A program made the position numbers and the translations under genes. The notes under the pieces are model-generated. The model was given only the letters and a program-made list of their open reading frames with translations. It was not told where the DNA came from and did not search any database. Positions 6,798 to 14,720 of a stretch of DNA of 18,480 nt are shown here, piece by piece (positions within the stretch are counted from its first letter, which is position 1; each line of letters opens with the position of its first letter). The DNA is from an uncultured Porphyromonadaceae bacterium (GTDB taxonomy: Bacteria > Bacteroidota > Bacteroidia > Bacteroidales > Muribaculaceae), in the NCBI GenBank assembly GCA_947174155.1, contig CAMWHX010000002.1, positions 1 to 18,480 of the forward strand. The letters run 5' to 3'.

Positions 6798-6805
6798 TAA
6801 ATTTG
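6798..6805 (+). promoter_or_regulatory. Candidate -7 element for the rhomboid gene pair
   Basis: TAAATTTG exactly matches the Bacteroidetes TAnnTTTG element on the plus strand. A TTTG lies only 12 bases upstream (6782-6785), closer than the usual spacing, so the -33 partner is uncertain. The transcript would start near 6812 and read into the first rhomboid gene. Confidence 0.4.
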
Positions 6806-6932
6806 CACCGTAAGGCCCCCCTGCGGACTCATCCGCTGGTGTCGGTAGGAGGTGAGGGAGCTCTCTCTACGGAGGTCACACCCCCCCTCTTACATATAGC
6901 CTTACAATGTCTTAACCCTCAACTGACTCGGA

Positions 6933-7706
6933 ATGTTTAATTCAAACCACGGTGGTTTTCTGTCGCAGATACCCCCCGTGACCAAAAATCTCATCATCAT
7001 CAACGTGCTGATATGGCTCGCCGAGGCGCTCGTGCGCGGTCTGGGCGGGCGCATTGTGGATCTTCTGGGGCTTCACTACTGGGGATCGGATAGCTTCAAT
7101 CCTGCCCAGTTGCTGACCTATATGTTTGTCCACTCCCCCTCGACTCCGCTGCATGTGCTCTTCAATATGTTTACGCTCTGGATGTTCGGGCGTATTCTGG
7201 AGCAGGTGTGGGGGTCGCGCCGCTTCTTCATCTTCTATATGATATGCGGTGTGGGGGCTGCCATAGTTCAGGAGTGTGTATGGGCTCTGACGTGGATGCA
7301 TGAATATGTCTCGGGAATAGCCCCTCTCAACGGCCTGACCTACGACTCGATGAATGCCATCGTGGAGCGCGCATTGCAGACGGGGGACCCGCAGTTTACG
7401 GCTGCCATCGCCTCCTTCAAGAATGCAATCACCACTGTCGGAGCCTCCGGCGCGGTCTTCGGGCTGCTTTTGGGATTCGCCTTTGTATTTCCCGACATGC
7501 CCCTATACCTCTTCTTCATTCCGGTCCCCGTCAAGGCCAAGTATATGGTCATCGGCTACGGCGTGATAGAGTTTTTCTTAGGTATCGGCTCCTCTTCAAG
7601 CACTGTGGCCCACTTCGCCCATCTCGGCGGCATGCTCTTCGGCCTCATAATCCTGTTGTGGTGGCGACACAACGGCACGCTGCGTGGCAACAGATTCACA
7701 TATTGA
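6933..7706 (+). CDS. Rhomboid family intramembrane serine protease
   Basis: This 257-residue polytopic membrane protein cleaves transmembrane substrates within the lipid bilayer. The catalytic serine is Ser172 in GASGAVFG (170-177) and the catalytic histidine is His230 in AHLGGMLFG. The HVLFN motif (His74, Asn78) supplies the oxyanion-side residues in the second membrane segment. About six hydrophobic segments are visible. A soluble loop of about 45 residues (about 122-167) between membrane segments is larger than in E. coli GlpG and lies just before the catalytic serine. The start MFNSNHGGFL is preceded by a long leader. A second rhomboid gene begins 16 bp after its stop, so the two are very likely co-transcribed. 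Substrates are unknown. Confidence 0.93.
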   Translation: MFNSNHGGFLSQIPPVTKNLIIINVLIWLAEALVRGLGGRIVDLLGLHYWGSDSFNPAQLLTYMFVHSPSTPLHVLFNMFTLWMFGRILEQVWGSRRFFIFYMICGVGAAIVQECVWALTWMHEYVSGIAPLNGLTYDSMNAIVERALQTGDPQFTAAIASFKNAITTVGASGAVFGLLLGFAFVFPDMPLYLFFIPVPVKAKYMVIGYGVIEFFLGIGSSSSTVAHFAHLGGMLFGLIILLWWRHNGTLRGNRFTY

Positions 7707-7722
7707 CACTCCCCTCTCAGCC

Positions 7723-8592
7723 ATGTCTATGGAGAATATAAAGCGATACCGACGACGTCATCCCCTCACCCCGGAGAGGATACTGCACTTCTTCGGAGGC
7801 TCCCGCGACCTGATGTGGCTCATATCGCTCAATGTCGTCATGAGTGTCGTCGTTATGTTGACCTTGGCCCTATGCTGGATAGCCGGCATGCAGACGGACT
7901 GGATTAGGGAGTGGCTCGCCCTCCCCTCCGACTTGAGCGTATTGGCTACCCGCCCCTGGACCGTGGTCACCTATATGGTGACACAGTTCTCACCTCTGCA
8001 TCTACTGTTTAACGCGTTGTGGCTCTACTGGTTCGGGCGCATACTGCTGCTTGTCGTTCCCTCGGTCTATATCTCCCGTCTTTACGCCGGGGGAGGATTG
8101 ACGGGAGCCTTGGCCTTCATCATCGTGGGGGCCTGCGGGCTACACAGCGACTGGCTCATCGGTTCGTCGGCCGCAGTGATGTCGGTCATGACGGCCGCCG
8201 CAGTGCTTATGCCGGATCGCCACGTGCAGTTTCTGCTCGTCGGAGCTGTCAGACTCAAGTGGGTGGCGGGAGCGGCCGTGCTGCTGACCTTTCTCGGTAT
8301 CGGAGGGGGTGGAGCCGGTGCGCAGAGCGCCCATATCGGTGGTGTCCTCTTCGGCCTGGGTGCCGCCCTGTTCATTCGCCGACGCATACGCTCCAATCCC
8401 TTGGAGGATGCGCCCGTAGCCAAACCTCGGGAGGTCAGACGTGACGCCTCGCGTGTGAGTCAGGCCCTGTATACCCATCGTCGGGAGCGCATACGCCTCG
8501 ATGAGTTGCTCGACAAGATCTCCACCTCCGGCTACGATGCGCTCAGCACCGGCGAGCGCGAAGAGTTGCGTGAGTTATCACGGAAACTTTAG
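7723..8592 (+). CDS. Second rhomboid family membrane protein with altered GxSG motif and C-terminal cytosolic tail
   Basis: This 289-residue protein starts at the ATG at 7723. An in-frame GTG at 7684 would overlap the first rhomboid gene and add 13 residues without a family-like N-terminus. Six or so hydrophobic segments lie between residues 30 and 222. The rhomboid layout is present: HLLFN (93-97), the serine motif, and AHIGG (His204). The serine motif reads GSSA (147-150) instead of GxSG. Ser149 is therefore kept but the following glycine is alanine, so activity is uncertain. After the last membrane segment comes a basic stretch (RRRIRS) and a C-terminal helical tail with DELLDKISTSGYDALSTGE. 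That tail (DUF6576-like) is common on Bacteroidetes rhomboids. It probably works with or on the same substrates as its upstream partner; this is inference. Confidence 0.88.
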   Translation: MSMENIKRYRRRHPLTPERILHFFGGSRDLMWLISLNVVMSVVVMLTLALCWIAGMQTDWIREWLALPSDLSVLATRPWTVVTYMVTQFSPLHLLFNALWLYWFGRILLLVVPSVYISRLYAGGGLTGALAFIIVGACGLHSDWLIGSSAAVMSVMTAAAVLMPDRHVQFLLVGAVRLKWVAGAAVLLTFLGIGGGGAGAQSAHIGGVLFGLGAALFIRRRIRSNPLEDAPVAKPREVRRDASRVSQALYTHRRERIRLDELLDKISTSGYDALSTGEREELRELSRKL

Positions 8593-8662
8593 GAGGGTTT
8601 AGACTATAATGGACCTCTGAGACGTTAAATAACTTAAAAGCCAAGATAACCATCATTCAATA

Positions 8663-9778
8663 ATGATCATAGTCAGTCCTATTGTCAAACTCGTCTGCAA
8701 GATCGCATCGTTTGTGGTCTTCGCAGTGACCATCTTCGCCGCCTATGGCGGCTACTGGAATCCGGAATATTTCACCTTCCCGGCCGTCACCACTCTCTTC
8801 CTCCCCTGGCTGGGTCTGCTGACCCTTATCATCACCATCGTCTGGTTCGCCACGCGCAACTGGCTCACCGGAGCCTTAGGCGTGCTCACACTCATTGCCT
8901 CCTGGGGGGCTTTGGGCCCCGCCGCTCCCCTCAACACTCCGAAGCAGGTGCCGGAGGGAGCGCAGACATTCCGCCTCCTGACCTTCAACTGCCTTCATTT
9001 CAATGATATTAAGAATCCCGATAAGATGGACGACAACCGCTCCGTACGCTTCATCATCAACTCCGGAGCCGATATCGTCAACCTTCAGGAGCTTGACAAC
9101 ATAGATGACATAGTCGAGGTCCCCAATCTCCCCAAGTCCCTGCGTGACAGTCTTTTCGCCATCTATCCCTATTATGCCGGCGATCCGAAGTCTGACCTCA
9201 AGGTGCTCTCCAAATATCCCGTAGAGCTTATCCCCTACGCCACCAACGGGCGCCCGGTCAGCAAGTATCTCAAACAGTTCGCCCGCTTCATTGTCAATAT
9301 GGATGGCCGGAAATTGCAGCTCATCAACATGCACATGGCCTCCTACTATCTGAGCGCCAAGGAGCGCCAGGTGGTGACCGACATCAAATCGATCGGATCT
9401 GCGAAGTCCAGTTTCCAGGAGTTCCGGACCACGATCATGGACAAGCTGGCGGATTCCTTCAAGAAGCGCGCCGAGAATGTAGACGAGATCATCGCCCTGA
9501 CCCGCGGGTCAATGACCCCGACAATTATCTCGGGAGACTTCAACGACGTGGCCGGCTCCTGGGCCTACCGCAAGCTGGTGCAGGCCGGCTATGAGGATGC
9601 CTATGCAGAGACAGCGTTCGGCCCCACGATCACCTACAACCAGCATATGTTCTATTTCCACATAGACCAGATATTCTTCCGCGGACCTATCGAACCCATA
9701 TCAGTCAAGCGAGGAGACCTCGACGCCTCCGACCACTATCCACTGATAGCCGAGTTCGCCTTCCTCCCGGAGCAGTAA
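8663..9778 (+). CDS. Membrane-anchored endonuclease/exonuclease/phosphatase-fold protein
   Basis: The N-terminus of this 371-residue protein has about three hydrophobic segments (about residues 5-28, 38-62, 68-85), which anchor it in the membrane. From residue 100 onward it has the metal-dependent endonuclease/exonuclease/phosphatase fold. Visible catalytic positions are Asn109 in LLTFNCLHF, Glu143 in VNLQELD, Asp292 and Asn294 in SGDFNDV, Asp335 in FHIDQIFF, and the Asp357-His358 pair in SDHYPLIAEF. The family includes nucleases, phosphodiesterases and sphingomyelinase-like enzymes, so the substrate cannot be told from sequence. An external orientation of the catalytic domain is plausible. 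It follows the rhomboid pair by 70 bp on the same strand and may be in the same transcript, an arrangement I believe recurs in Bacteroidales. Confidence 0.9.
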   Translation: MIIVSPIVKLVCKIASFVVFAVTIFAAYGGYWNPEYFTFPAVTTLFLPWLGLLTLIITIVWFATRNWLTGALGVLTLIASWGALGPAAPLNTPKQVPEGAQTFRLLTFNCLHFNDIKNPDKMDDNRSVRFIINSGADIVNLQELDNIDDIVEVPNLPKSLRDSLFAIYPYYAGDPKSDLKVLSKYPVELIPYATNGRPVSKYLKQFARFIVNMDGRKLQLINMHMASYYLSAKERQVVTDIKSIGSAKSSFQEFRTTIMDKLADSFKKRAENVDEIIALTRGSMTPTIISGDFNDVAGSWAYRKLVQAGYEDAYAETAFGPTITYNQHMFYFHIDQIFFRGPIEPISVKRGDLDASDHYPLIAEFAFLPEQ

Positions 9779-9838
9779 GAAAACCAACCCCAATACCCCC
9801 ACTAATCACTTATCACTAATCGCTAACCATAAAGCACC

Positions 9839-11944
9839 ATGAACAAGATCGTCCTAACCTTAGCTGCCGGGCTTATGCTCGCAGCCCCATCGCTTACAGC
9901 TATGGCACAGAATCCCTTCCTTCAGGATTACACCACGGTCTACAAGATCCCTCCCTTCGAGCAGATCAAGACCTCCGACTTCATCCCCGCCATCAAGGCA
10001 GGTCTCGAAGAGCAGCGCGCCAATATCCTCAACATCACGCGTAACCGCGCCGTGCCTGACTTCGACAATACCATCCTCCCTCTGGAGAATCTCTCCCCCA
10101 TTCTCAATCGTGTCTCCAGCGTCTTCTACCACTATGACGGCGCCATGAACACCGAGGAGTTTGCCCAGATGGCCGACGAAGCAATCCCACTGCTCAACGA
10201 GGCTCAGAACATGATCATGCTCGACGAGCCCCTCTTCCAGCGCATCAAGCAGGTCTATGACGCCCGCGACAAGCAGAAACTCACTCCGGTGCAGAAGCGT
10301 CTGGTGGAGAAATACTACCGTCAGTTTGCCGAGCAGGGTGCAGCTCTCCCCGCCGACAAGAAAGCCGAACTGGTGCGTATCAACGACGAGCTCTCCAAGC
10401 TCTTCATCCAGTATAACCGCAACCTGCTGACCGCCACCAACAACTTCTTCGTCACCGTCTACGACAAAGCTGACCTGGCCGGACTCCCCGAGTCCTCCAT
10501 CGCTCAGGCTGCCGAAGAAGCCAAGGCCCGCGGCCTGGACGGCATGTGGGTATTCACCCTCCACGCTCCGAGCCGTCTGCCGGTACTCCAATATGCAGAC
10601 AACCGCGGCCTGCGCGAGGCTATCTACAAGGGCTACACCACCCTGGCTTCATATGGCGACAACTCCAACTATCCCGTGATCGAGAAGATCGTGCGCCTGC
10701 GCTCCGAGAAGGCTAAGCTGATGGGCTTCGACAACTTCGCGCAGATGATGACATCCCGCGTGATGGCCGGAACACCCGACGCTGCCATGAATCTGCTGAT
10801 GCAGGTCTTCGAGCCGGCCGTGCAGCGATCCAAGGAAGAGGTAGCCGACATGCAGTCTTACGTAGACCGCCACGGCGGAGACTTTAAGATCGCTCCCTGG
10901 GATTACTATTATTATGCCGGCAAGGTCAAGAAGGAGAAGTTTGATCTCGACGAGAATGACGTGCGTCCCTACTTCGAGCTTAGCAACGTGGTCAACGGTA
11001 TGTTCCGCGCAGCCGAGAAGCTCTATGGTCTCAAGATCGAGGAGCTTCCCGACGCTCCCAGATACATGGACGAGGTGACTGTCTACGATGTCAAGGATGC
11101 CAAGACAGGTGAGCACATCTCCGTCTTCATGACCGACTACTATCCTCGCGCCTCCAAGCGTCAGGGGGCATGGATGGAGCAGCTTCAAAGCGCCGGTATC
11201 TATGACGGCGGCGAGGTGCGTCGTCCAATCGTCTATAATGTCGGCAACTTCACCCGCCCTGCAGGCGACACTCCTGCTCTGCTGACTCTCGATGAGGTCG
11301 AGACTGCCTTCCATGAGTTCGGCCACGCCCTTCAGGGGATGCTCTCCACAGCCCCTTACCGTTCGCTGGCCGGCACTAATGTAGACCGCGACTACGTCGA
11401 ACTCTGCTCTCAGATCAATGAGCATTGGGCCACTGCTCCCGAGGTGCTCAAGATGTATGCCAAGCACTACAAGACCGGTGAGACCATCCCTGATGAACTG
11501 ATTGAGAAGCTCGAAGCCTCCTCGAAGTTCAACCAGGGCTTCGTGACCACCGAGCTGGCCGGTTCGGCAATTCTGGACATGAAGTGGGGGGCCAACAATG
11601 ACGAGAAGATCGACGTGCCCGCCTTCGAAGAGGCAGTAGCCGCCGAGATCGGCATGCCTGAGGAGATCACCTTCCGCTACCGCTCACCCTACTTCAAGCA
11701 TATCTTCGGCGACGACGGCTACGCATCGGGCTACTACACCTATCTCTGGGCTCAGGTGCTCGAAGCTGACGGCTGGGAGCTATTTGAGAAGAAGGGTATC
11801 TTCGACAAGAAGACCGCCGAGAGCTTCAAGAAGAACATCCTGCAGTCAGGTGACACCGAGGATGCCATGACACTCTATCAGCGTTTCCGCGGCCACAAGC
11901 CCGACGCTCACGCCCTGCTGCGTCTGCGCGGTTTCGAAAAGTAA
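9839..11944 (+). CDS. dcp: Exported M3 family zinc metallopeptidase (peptidyl-dipeptidase Dcp)
   Basis: This 701-residue M3 peptidase is of the Dcp/oligopeptidase A type, which removes dipeptides from the C-termini of oligopeptides. The zinc site is complete: HEFGH at residues 492-496 within ETAFHEFGHALQGM, and the third ligand Glu521 in DYVELCSQ, 25 residues after the second histidine. The C-terminal half also carries the family's conserved FNQGFVTTELAGSA and GYASGYYTYLWAQVLEAD segments. Unlike cytoplasmic E. coli Dcp, it begins with a clear Sec signal peptide (residues 1-24, ending in TAMAQ), so it should act in the periplasm or be exported. This makes a peptide-scavenging role likely. The 60-bp upstream gap contains no clear promoter or Shine-Dalgarno sequence. 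Confidence 0.95.
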   Translation: MNKIVLTLAAGLMLAAPSLTAMAQNPFLQDYTTVYKIPPFEQIKTSDFIPAIKAGLEEQRANILNITRNRAVPDFDNTILPLENLSPILNRVSSVFYHYDGAMNTEEFAQMADEAIPLLNEAQNMIMLDEPLFQRIKQVYDARDKQKLTPVQKRLVEKYYRQFAEQGAALPADKKAELVRINDELSKLFIQYNRNLLTATNNFFVTVYDKADLAGLPESSIAQAAEEAKARGLDGMWVFTLHAPSRLPVLQYADNRGLREAIYKGYTTLASYGDNSNYPVIEKIVRLRSEKAKLMGFDNFAQMMTSRVMAGTPDAAMNLLMQVFEPAVQRSKEEVADMQSYVDRHGGDFKIAPWDYYYYAGKVKKEKFDLDENDVRPYFELSNVVNGMFRAAEKLYGLKIEELPDAPRYMDEVTVYDVKDAKTGEHISVFMTDYYPRASKRQGAWMEQLQSAGIYDGGEVRRPIVYNVGNFTRPAGDTPALLTLDEVETAFHEFGHALQGMLSTAPYRSLAGTNVDRDYVELCSQINEHWATAPEVLKMYAKHYKTGETIPDELIEKLEASSKFNQGFVTTELAGSAILDMKWGANNDEKIDVPAFEEAVAAEIGMPEEITFRYRSPYFKHIFGDDGYASGYYTYLWAQVLEADGWELFEKKGIFDKKTAESFKKNILQSGDTEDAMTLYQRFRGHKPDAHALLRLRGFEK

Positions 11945-11946
11945 TC

Positions 11947-11987
11947 ACAACCGAAAAAAGATCTCTCTTCGTAGAGACAACCGAAAA
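11947..11987 (+). repeat. Short direct repeat flanking a mini-hairpin upstream of ribD
   Basis: ACAACCGAAAA occurs at 11947-11957 and again at 11977-11987, exactly 30 bases apart. Between them TCTCT (11962-11966) and AGAGA (11973-11977) form a small hairpin. It fills most of the 50-bp gap between dcp and ribD. Function is unknown and it may be coincidental. Confidence 0.6.
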
Positions 11988-11994
11988 TCTCTGA

Positions 11995-13050
11995 ATGGAG
12001 AAATACATGCTCCGGGCTTTACAGCTCGCAAGGGGTGGCGAAGGTTTCGCCACCCCTAATCCTATGGTAGGGGCAGTGATAGTCGCCTCCGATGGCCGTA
12101 TCATCGGCGAGGGTTTCCATCGACGCTGGGGAGAGCCCCACGCCGAAGTCAACGCCATCGCCTCCGTGCGTCCCGAAGATCGCCACCTCCTGCGGGAGTC
12201 TACAATCTACGTGACATTGGAGCCTTGCTCGCATTACGGCAAGACACCCCCTTGCGCCCGTCTCATCATCGAGACCGGCATACCGCGCGTCGTGGTGGGA
12301 GCGCCAGACCCCTTTGTGAAAGTAGCCGGACGCGGCATACGTATGCTACGTGAGGCCGGGGTGGAGGTGATTGAAGATGTGATGCGTGAGGAGTGTGAGG
12401 CCCTCAACCGTCGCTTCATGACCGCCCACCGCCTCGGACGCCCCTTCATACAGTTGAAATGGGCCGAGAGTGCCGATGGCTTCATGGCGTCCGGCACCCC
12501 CGAAGCACCTCGCCCTGTAAGGTTGTCGGGCCCCCTGTCCTCAGTGCTGATGCATCGTGAGCGCGCTTCGGCTGACGCTATACTGGTGGGTACTAACACG
12601 GTTGTCAACGATGACCCGGCGCTGACCGTGCGGCTATGGCCGGGACATGACCCTCTGAAAGTGACGTTTGACTCCGCGTCTCTCCCTCGTGAGGCCCGTA
12701 TGCTCCGTGAGCACGCCCTCCTTCTCGACCCGGATCTTCCGATCGAGGAGCAGATGCACACACTGTATGCCGACCACGGCGTCACCTCCCTGATGGTCGA
12801 AGGGGGGCGGGAGACCCTGCACAGATTCATCAGTGCCGGGCTTTGGGATGAGATACGGCGCGAGATAAGCCCCCGCCTGCTCGACACCGGATTGCCGGCC
12901 CCCACTCTCCCGCCTCACATAGTCCCGGCATCCCTCACGGAGTGTGATGGCAGTAGTATCGAAGTGTATGCTCCCGCTTCGGATAAGAAGACCTCGCGGG
13001 AGTGTGCAGAGGTCGCGAGAACCGATGAGAAAGGGACCGAGAATAGTTAA
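11995..13050 (+). CDS. ribD: Bifunctional riboflavin deaminase/reductase RibD
   Basis: RibD carries out the second and third steps of riboflavin synthesis: deamination of the pyrimidine product of GTP cyclohydrolase II, then NADPH-dependent reduction of the ribose side chain. The N-terminal cytidine-deaminase-like domain (about residues 1-145) shows the zinc site: HAE (49-51) and PC (77-78) with the second cysteine at 87 in PCSHYGKTPPC. It also has the family motif TPNPMVGAVIV. The reductase domain (about 150-330) begins RPFIQLKWAESADGFMA and includes ILVGTNTVVNDDPALTVR and SLMVEGGRETL. Length is typical apart from a hydrophilic tail of about 20 residues. The start MEKYMLRALQLARGG fits the family. 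It lies 50 bp after dcp. No FMN riboswitch was recognised upstream. Confidence 0.96.
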   Translation: MEKYMLRALQLARGGEGFATPNPMVGAVIVASDGRIIGEGFHRRWGEPHAEVNAIASVRPEDRHLLRESTIYVTLEPCSHYGKTPPCARLIIETGIPRVVVGAPDPFVKVAGRGIRMLREAGVEVIEDVMREECEALNRRFMTAHRLGRPFIQLKWAESADGFMASGTPEAPRPVRLSGPLSSVLMHRERASADAILVGTNTVVNDDPALTVRLWPGHDPLKVTFDSASLPREARMLREHALLLDPDLPIEEQMHTLYADHGVTSLMVEGGRETLHRFISAGLWDEIRREISPRLLDTGLPAPTLPPHIVPASLTECDGSSIEVYAPASDKKTSRECAEVARTDEKGTENS

Positions 13051-13092
13051 AAAGCGCTAAAATGACCCCTTGTGGCAATTTACACGGGAAAG

Positions 13093-13126
13093 TTTGCCCT
13101 CATTTTGCCAAGAAATGCTAATTTTG
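13093..13126 (+). promoter_or_regulatory. Candidate promoter for the lipoprotein-DUF6089-uppS-bamA cluster
   Basis: TTTG (13093-13096) is followed after 22 bases by TAATTTTG (13119-13126), an exact TAnnTTTG match. Transcription would begin near 13133, about 60 bases before the preferred GTG start at 13194. The spacing is slightly long, so the -33 element is less certain than the -7 element. Confidence 0.55.
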
Positions 13127-13193
13127 CACGTTGAAATCGTAGCACGTGGCGCCCTGAGTGGTCGTGACGCGCTCCACTTTAATACACTCTGAC

Positions 13194-14720
13194 GTGAAAA
13201 TAACCGATATATTCCACCCTCTCAGGCGCCTGATGCGCTCCGGCGCGCTACTGCTTGCAGCTGGTCTGGCGCTGGCATCGTGCAACTCCAAGTCTGACGA
13301 TGACTCGACATCCATCTACATGCCCTCTTCGAGCGTGGCCGTGACCTCGTTCACCCTCAAGAGCGACGAGAAGGTGACATCCCATCTCGACTCGGTCTTC
13401 TTCTCGATCGACCTCAACGCCGGCGTCATAGCCAATCCGGACTCCCTCCCCAAAGGGAGCCGTATCAATAAGCTGGTCCCGGTAATATCATATCCCGCTT
13501 CGGTTACGGCCGCCACCATCACCATGACCGGTGGCGAGACCCGACAGGGGGAGGTCAACTACCGCACCAATCCCTCCGACTCCATCGACTTCACCGGTCG
13601 TGTGGTTCTGCGCCTGGTGGCGGAAGATGGCAAGACCTCTCGCGAGTATCTGCTGAAAGTCAACGTCCACAACTCCGACCCCGACACTCTGGCATGGACC
13701 CGTCTGAGCGCTACCCACCTCCCTTCACGTCTCGCATCACCTCGCCAGGCTAGTACCGTGCGCTATAAGGGGAATGCTCTCTGTCTATTGGAGGAGAGTG
13801 ACGGCTCACTGACCCTCGCCACCTCCGCCGAGCCGGCTATGGGCAACTGGTCTATGGCCCGTGCGACACTCCCTGCCGACGCCATGATCAACACCCTGAC
13901 AGCTACCGACAATGCCCTCTATCTCCTCGATTCCCGAGGGGGGCTCTTCTCATCGGCCGATGGCATGGTATGGAGCGACACAGGTGCTGTCTGGACCTCC
14001 ATCACGGGTGGATACGGAGATCTTCTGCTCGGCATACGCAACGACGTCTCCGGATTACTCCACACATCATGGCCGAGGGTCTCCGATATCGATGAGATTC
14101 CAGTGAGCTCCGCCTTCCCCATGACCGGCACCACTGACTTCGGTCTCTTCACCTCTCGCTGGGCCCTGCGTCCGGTGGGATTCCTGACCGGAGGTCTGCT
14201 GGCTGACGGCACCCCGAATGCCCGCACATGGGCTTTTGACGGTTCTCGCTGGGCCGACATATCCGAAAACACACCCCCGGCCCTCTTCGGGGCTGTCATG
14301 GTGCCCTACTACACTTTCACCTCCACCTCCACGCTCTGGATCAAGAATGAGTTTTCGGTGTGGCTGCTCATCGGTGGGCGTCTGGCTGACGGTTCCCTCA
14401 ACAAAGAGGTATGGATGACCTATGACAATGGGGCCAACTGGCGTCTCGCGCCGCAATCGCTCCAACTGCCGACGACCTTCCCGGCTCTCCTCGGGGCTGA
14501 CGGAGTGGTACTCGACCGCCCCTATGACGTCGATATCAACGACGGCTGGACCTTCGACGCTGCGCCGCGCCGTGTCTCACCCTCCGAGGTCATTGACGGT
14601 AAGGTGAAGTGGCATTGTCCCTACATCTACATCTTCGGCGGCACCACCGAAGAGGGTAAGTTTCACGACGGCATCATGCGCGGTGTCATCACACGCCTGC
14701 AATACACACCTCTGTTATGA
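13194..14720 (+). CDS. Kelch-like lipoprotein of unknown function (DUF6242-like)
   Basis: From the GTG at 13194 this protein has 508 residues. It starts MKITDIFHPLRRLMRSG, followed by a hydrophobic stretch and the lipobox LASC with Cys30 as the lipidated residue. An upstream GTG (13158) and an internal ATG (13233) are possible alternatives; all keep the lipobox. The residues after the cysteine (NSKSDDD) resemble acidic lipoprotein export signals that send Bacteroidetes lipoproteins to the cell surface. An N-terminal beta-rich domain (about 35-165) precedes kelch-like repeats. Two copies of a motif are plain, GGLLADGTPNARTWAFDG and GGRLADGSLNKEVWMTYD, and IFGGTTEEG is a third partial copy. The overall layout matches what I recall of the DUF6242 family. 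It overlaps the next gene by 4 bp, so the two are translationally coupled. The biochemical role is unknown. Confidence 0.82.
   Translation: MKITDIFHPLRRLMRSGALLLAAGLALASCNSKSDDDSTSIYMPSSSVAVTSFTLKSDEKVTSHLDSVFFSIDLNAGVIANPDSLPKGSRINKLVPVISYPASVTAATITMTGGETRQGEVNYRTNPSDSIDFTGRVVLRLVAEDGKTSREYLLKVNVHNSDPDTLAWTRLSATHLPSRLASPRQASTVRYKGNALCLLEESDGSLTLATSAEPAMGNWSMARATLPADAMINTLTATDNALYLLDSRGGLFSSADGMVWSDTGAVWTSITGGYGDLLLGIRNDVSGLLHTSWPRVSDIDEIPVSSAFPMTGTTDFGLFTSRWALRPVGFLTGGLLADGTPNARTWAFDGSRWADISENTPPALFGAVMVPYYTFTSTSTLWIKNEFSVWLLIGGRLADGSLNKEVWMTYDNGANWRLAPQSLQLPTTFPALLGADGVVLDRPYDVDINDGWTFDAAPRRVSPSEVIDGKVKWHCPYIYIFGGTTEEGKFHDGIMRGVITRLQYTPLL

Larger units (their letters stand above)
6596..6932. 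other. Divergent intergenic region between HU and the rhomboid pair
   Basis: This 337-bp stretch separates the minus-strand HU gene from the plus-strand rhomboid genes. It is AT-rich in its middle (about 6680-6800) and holds one promoter in each direction. The right part (about 6812-6932) would be a roughly 120-nt leader for the first rhomboid gene, with C-runs near 6815 and 6882. I see no convincing gene in it. Confidence 0.7.

Noticed and set aside
6731..6940. 69-codon plus-strand open frame in the HU-rhomboid gap
   Set aside because: It starts upstream of the candidate rhomboid promoter, overlaps the rhomboid start codon and has no protein-like composition.
7684..7722. GTG start for the second rhomboid overlapping the first
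   Set aside because: The 13 added residues are not family-like and an ATG at 7723 lies just past the upstream stop.
9860..11467. Two long minus-strand open frames (9860-10591 and 10649-11467)
   Set aside because: Both are fully antisense to the intact M3 peptidase gene and show no motif or promoter.
11945..11994. FMN riboswitch upstream of ribD
   Set aside because: The 50-bp gap is far too short for an RFN element and has only a mini-hairpin with a short direct repeat.
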